From Candidatus Omnitrophota bacterium (GTDB lineage Bacteria; Omnitrophota; Gorgyraeia; Zapsychrales; Zapsychraceae): 7,083 nt of DNA. The stretch lies in assembly GCA_029567025.1 (NCBI GenBank), contig JAKQLT010000006.1, forward strand, positions 1 to 7,083, written 5' to 3'. Position numbers and translations under genes: made by a program. A model generated the notes under the pieces. That model was given only the letters and a program-made list of their open reading frames with translations. It had not been told where the DNA came from and did no database searches. This document shows positions 6,495-7,083 of the stretch, one piece after another (the stretch's first letter is position 1; every line of letters begins with the position of its first letter).

Positions 6495-7083
6495 TTAATT
6501 TAATCCTAAAACATCCTGCATATTAAAAAGACCAGGTTTTCTTTTACCGGCGATAAATTTTGCGGCCACGAGCGCTCCTTTAGCGAAAATATCGCGGCTT
6601 TTGGCGTGATGGCGGAGCGTTAAAATATCCTCCTCGCTTTCAAAAAGGACATCATGGTCTCCCACAATTTCTCCTTCGCGGATAGAATCAATTTTTTCCA
6701 CATCGCGGTCTCCGGCTTTTTCTGCGATTTGCGCTAATGTTTTAGCTGTCCCGGAAGGCGCGTCTTTTTTATGGATATGATGGGCTTCCGTGATACGCAT
6801 AGAATACGATTGCCCTGTTTTTTGTGCCGCGATTTCCGTCAGTTTAAAAAGAATATTAACGCCGACAGACATATTGGAAGAAAAAACTATCGGGACTTTC
6901 AAAGACGCTTTTTTTATTTCTTCTATTTGCTCAGCGGTTAAACCGGTCGTGCCGATAACCATTTTAATGCCGTATTCAACACATGCCTTGAGATTTTGCA
7001 TGGTTGCTTCAGGCGTTGTAAATTCTATCAAAACAGTACACTCTTTTATTTGCGCTATATCGGTAGAAATAGATAGATTGTTT
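6495..7083 (-). CDS. dapB: 4-hydroxy-tetrahydrodipicolinate reductase (5' end cut by window edge)
   Basis: NAD(P)H-dependent reduction of 4-hydroxy-tetrahydrodipicolinate to tetrahydrodipicolinate in lysine and diaminopimelate synthesis; cytoplasmic. The frame is open from the right edge to the TAA at 6495, giving 196 whole codons including the stop, against roughly 240-270 residues in full-length enzymes. The N-terminal dinucleotide-binding glycine motif therefore lies outside the window. Visible are IEFTTPEAT, the VIGTTG loop, SSNMSVGVN, and the active-site block EAHHIHKKDAPSGTA (encoded at about 6747-6788), with the catalytic histidine pair, lysine, and the substrate-binding SGTA. The C-terminal RDIFAKGAL and PGLFNMQDVLGL are typical. 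A TTG at 7031 could be misread as a start, but the 17 codons above it continue a normal DapB sequence, so the true start is upstream. The product feeds DapL, encoded 56 bases downstream. Confidence 0.96.
   Translation of the reverse strand, partial: NNLSISTDIAQIKECTVLIEFTTPEATMQNLKACVEYGIKMVIGTTGLTAEQIEEIKKASLKVPIVFSSNMSVGVNILFKLTEIAAQKTGQSYSMRITEAHHIHKKDAPSGTAKTLAQIAEKAGDRDVEKIDSIREGEIVGDHDVLFESEEDILTLRHHAKSRDIFAKGALVAAKFIAGKRKPGLFNMQDVLGLN

Noticed and set aside
6495..7031. dapB as a complete 178-residue gene starting at TTG 7031
   Set aside because: The codons upstream to the window edge continue a typical DapB sequence with no stop, so the gene is only cut by the window.

Overview
The window is a compact chromosomal segment of an AT-rich bacterium. 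All seven genes lie on the minus strand, so transcription runs from the right edge to the left. In that order they are dapB (5' end cut by the right edge), dapL, folK, panC, an L-aspartate dehydrogenase (nadX type), a small lysine-rich repeat protein, and uvrA (3' end cut by the left edge). No tRNA, rRNA, CRISPR array, insertion sequence, phage gene or attachment site was seen, and no gene-free stretch exceeds 90 bases.

Right part (about 3173-7083): a cofactor and amino-acid biosynthesis cluster centred on aspartate and its products. DapB and DapL belong to the short diaminopimelate route, in which tetrahydrodipicolinate is aminated directly to LL-diaminopimelate for lysine and peptidoglycan. 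FolK makes the pyrophosphorylated pterin for folate. PanC joins pantoate and beta-alanine to make pantothenate for CoA. The aspartate dehydrogenase most likely supplies iminoaspartate for NAD. Gaps from dapL to the dehydrogenase are 11 bases or less, and folK overlaps panC by 35 bases, so these four genes look like one transcription unit. dapB lies 56 bases upstream of dapL and probably belongs to it.

Middle (about 2809-3172): an 82-residue basic protein built from two copies of a 35-residue module, preceded by a very strong Shine-Dalgarno sequence and followed by a perfect 18-bp hairpin terminator. It is the least understood gene here and the main candidate for new biology.

Left part (1-2807): uvrA, the damage-recognition ATPase of nucleotide excision repair. 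It appears to have its own extended -10 promoter directly against the terminator. No SOS box is visible.

Organism: DapL instead of the acyl-DAP enzymes, an aspartate dehydrogenase, low GC and many AAA/AAG lysine codons would fit an uncultured candidate-phylum bacterium such as an Omnitrophota-like lineage. That is a weak guess from gene content only. Apart from the small repeat protein, the region is ordinary housekeeping DNA.
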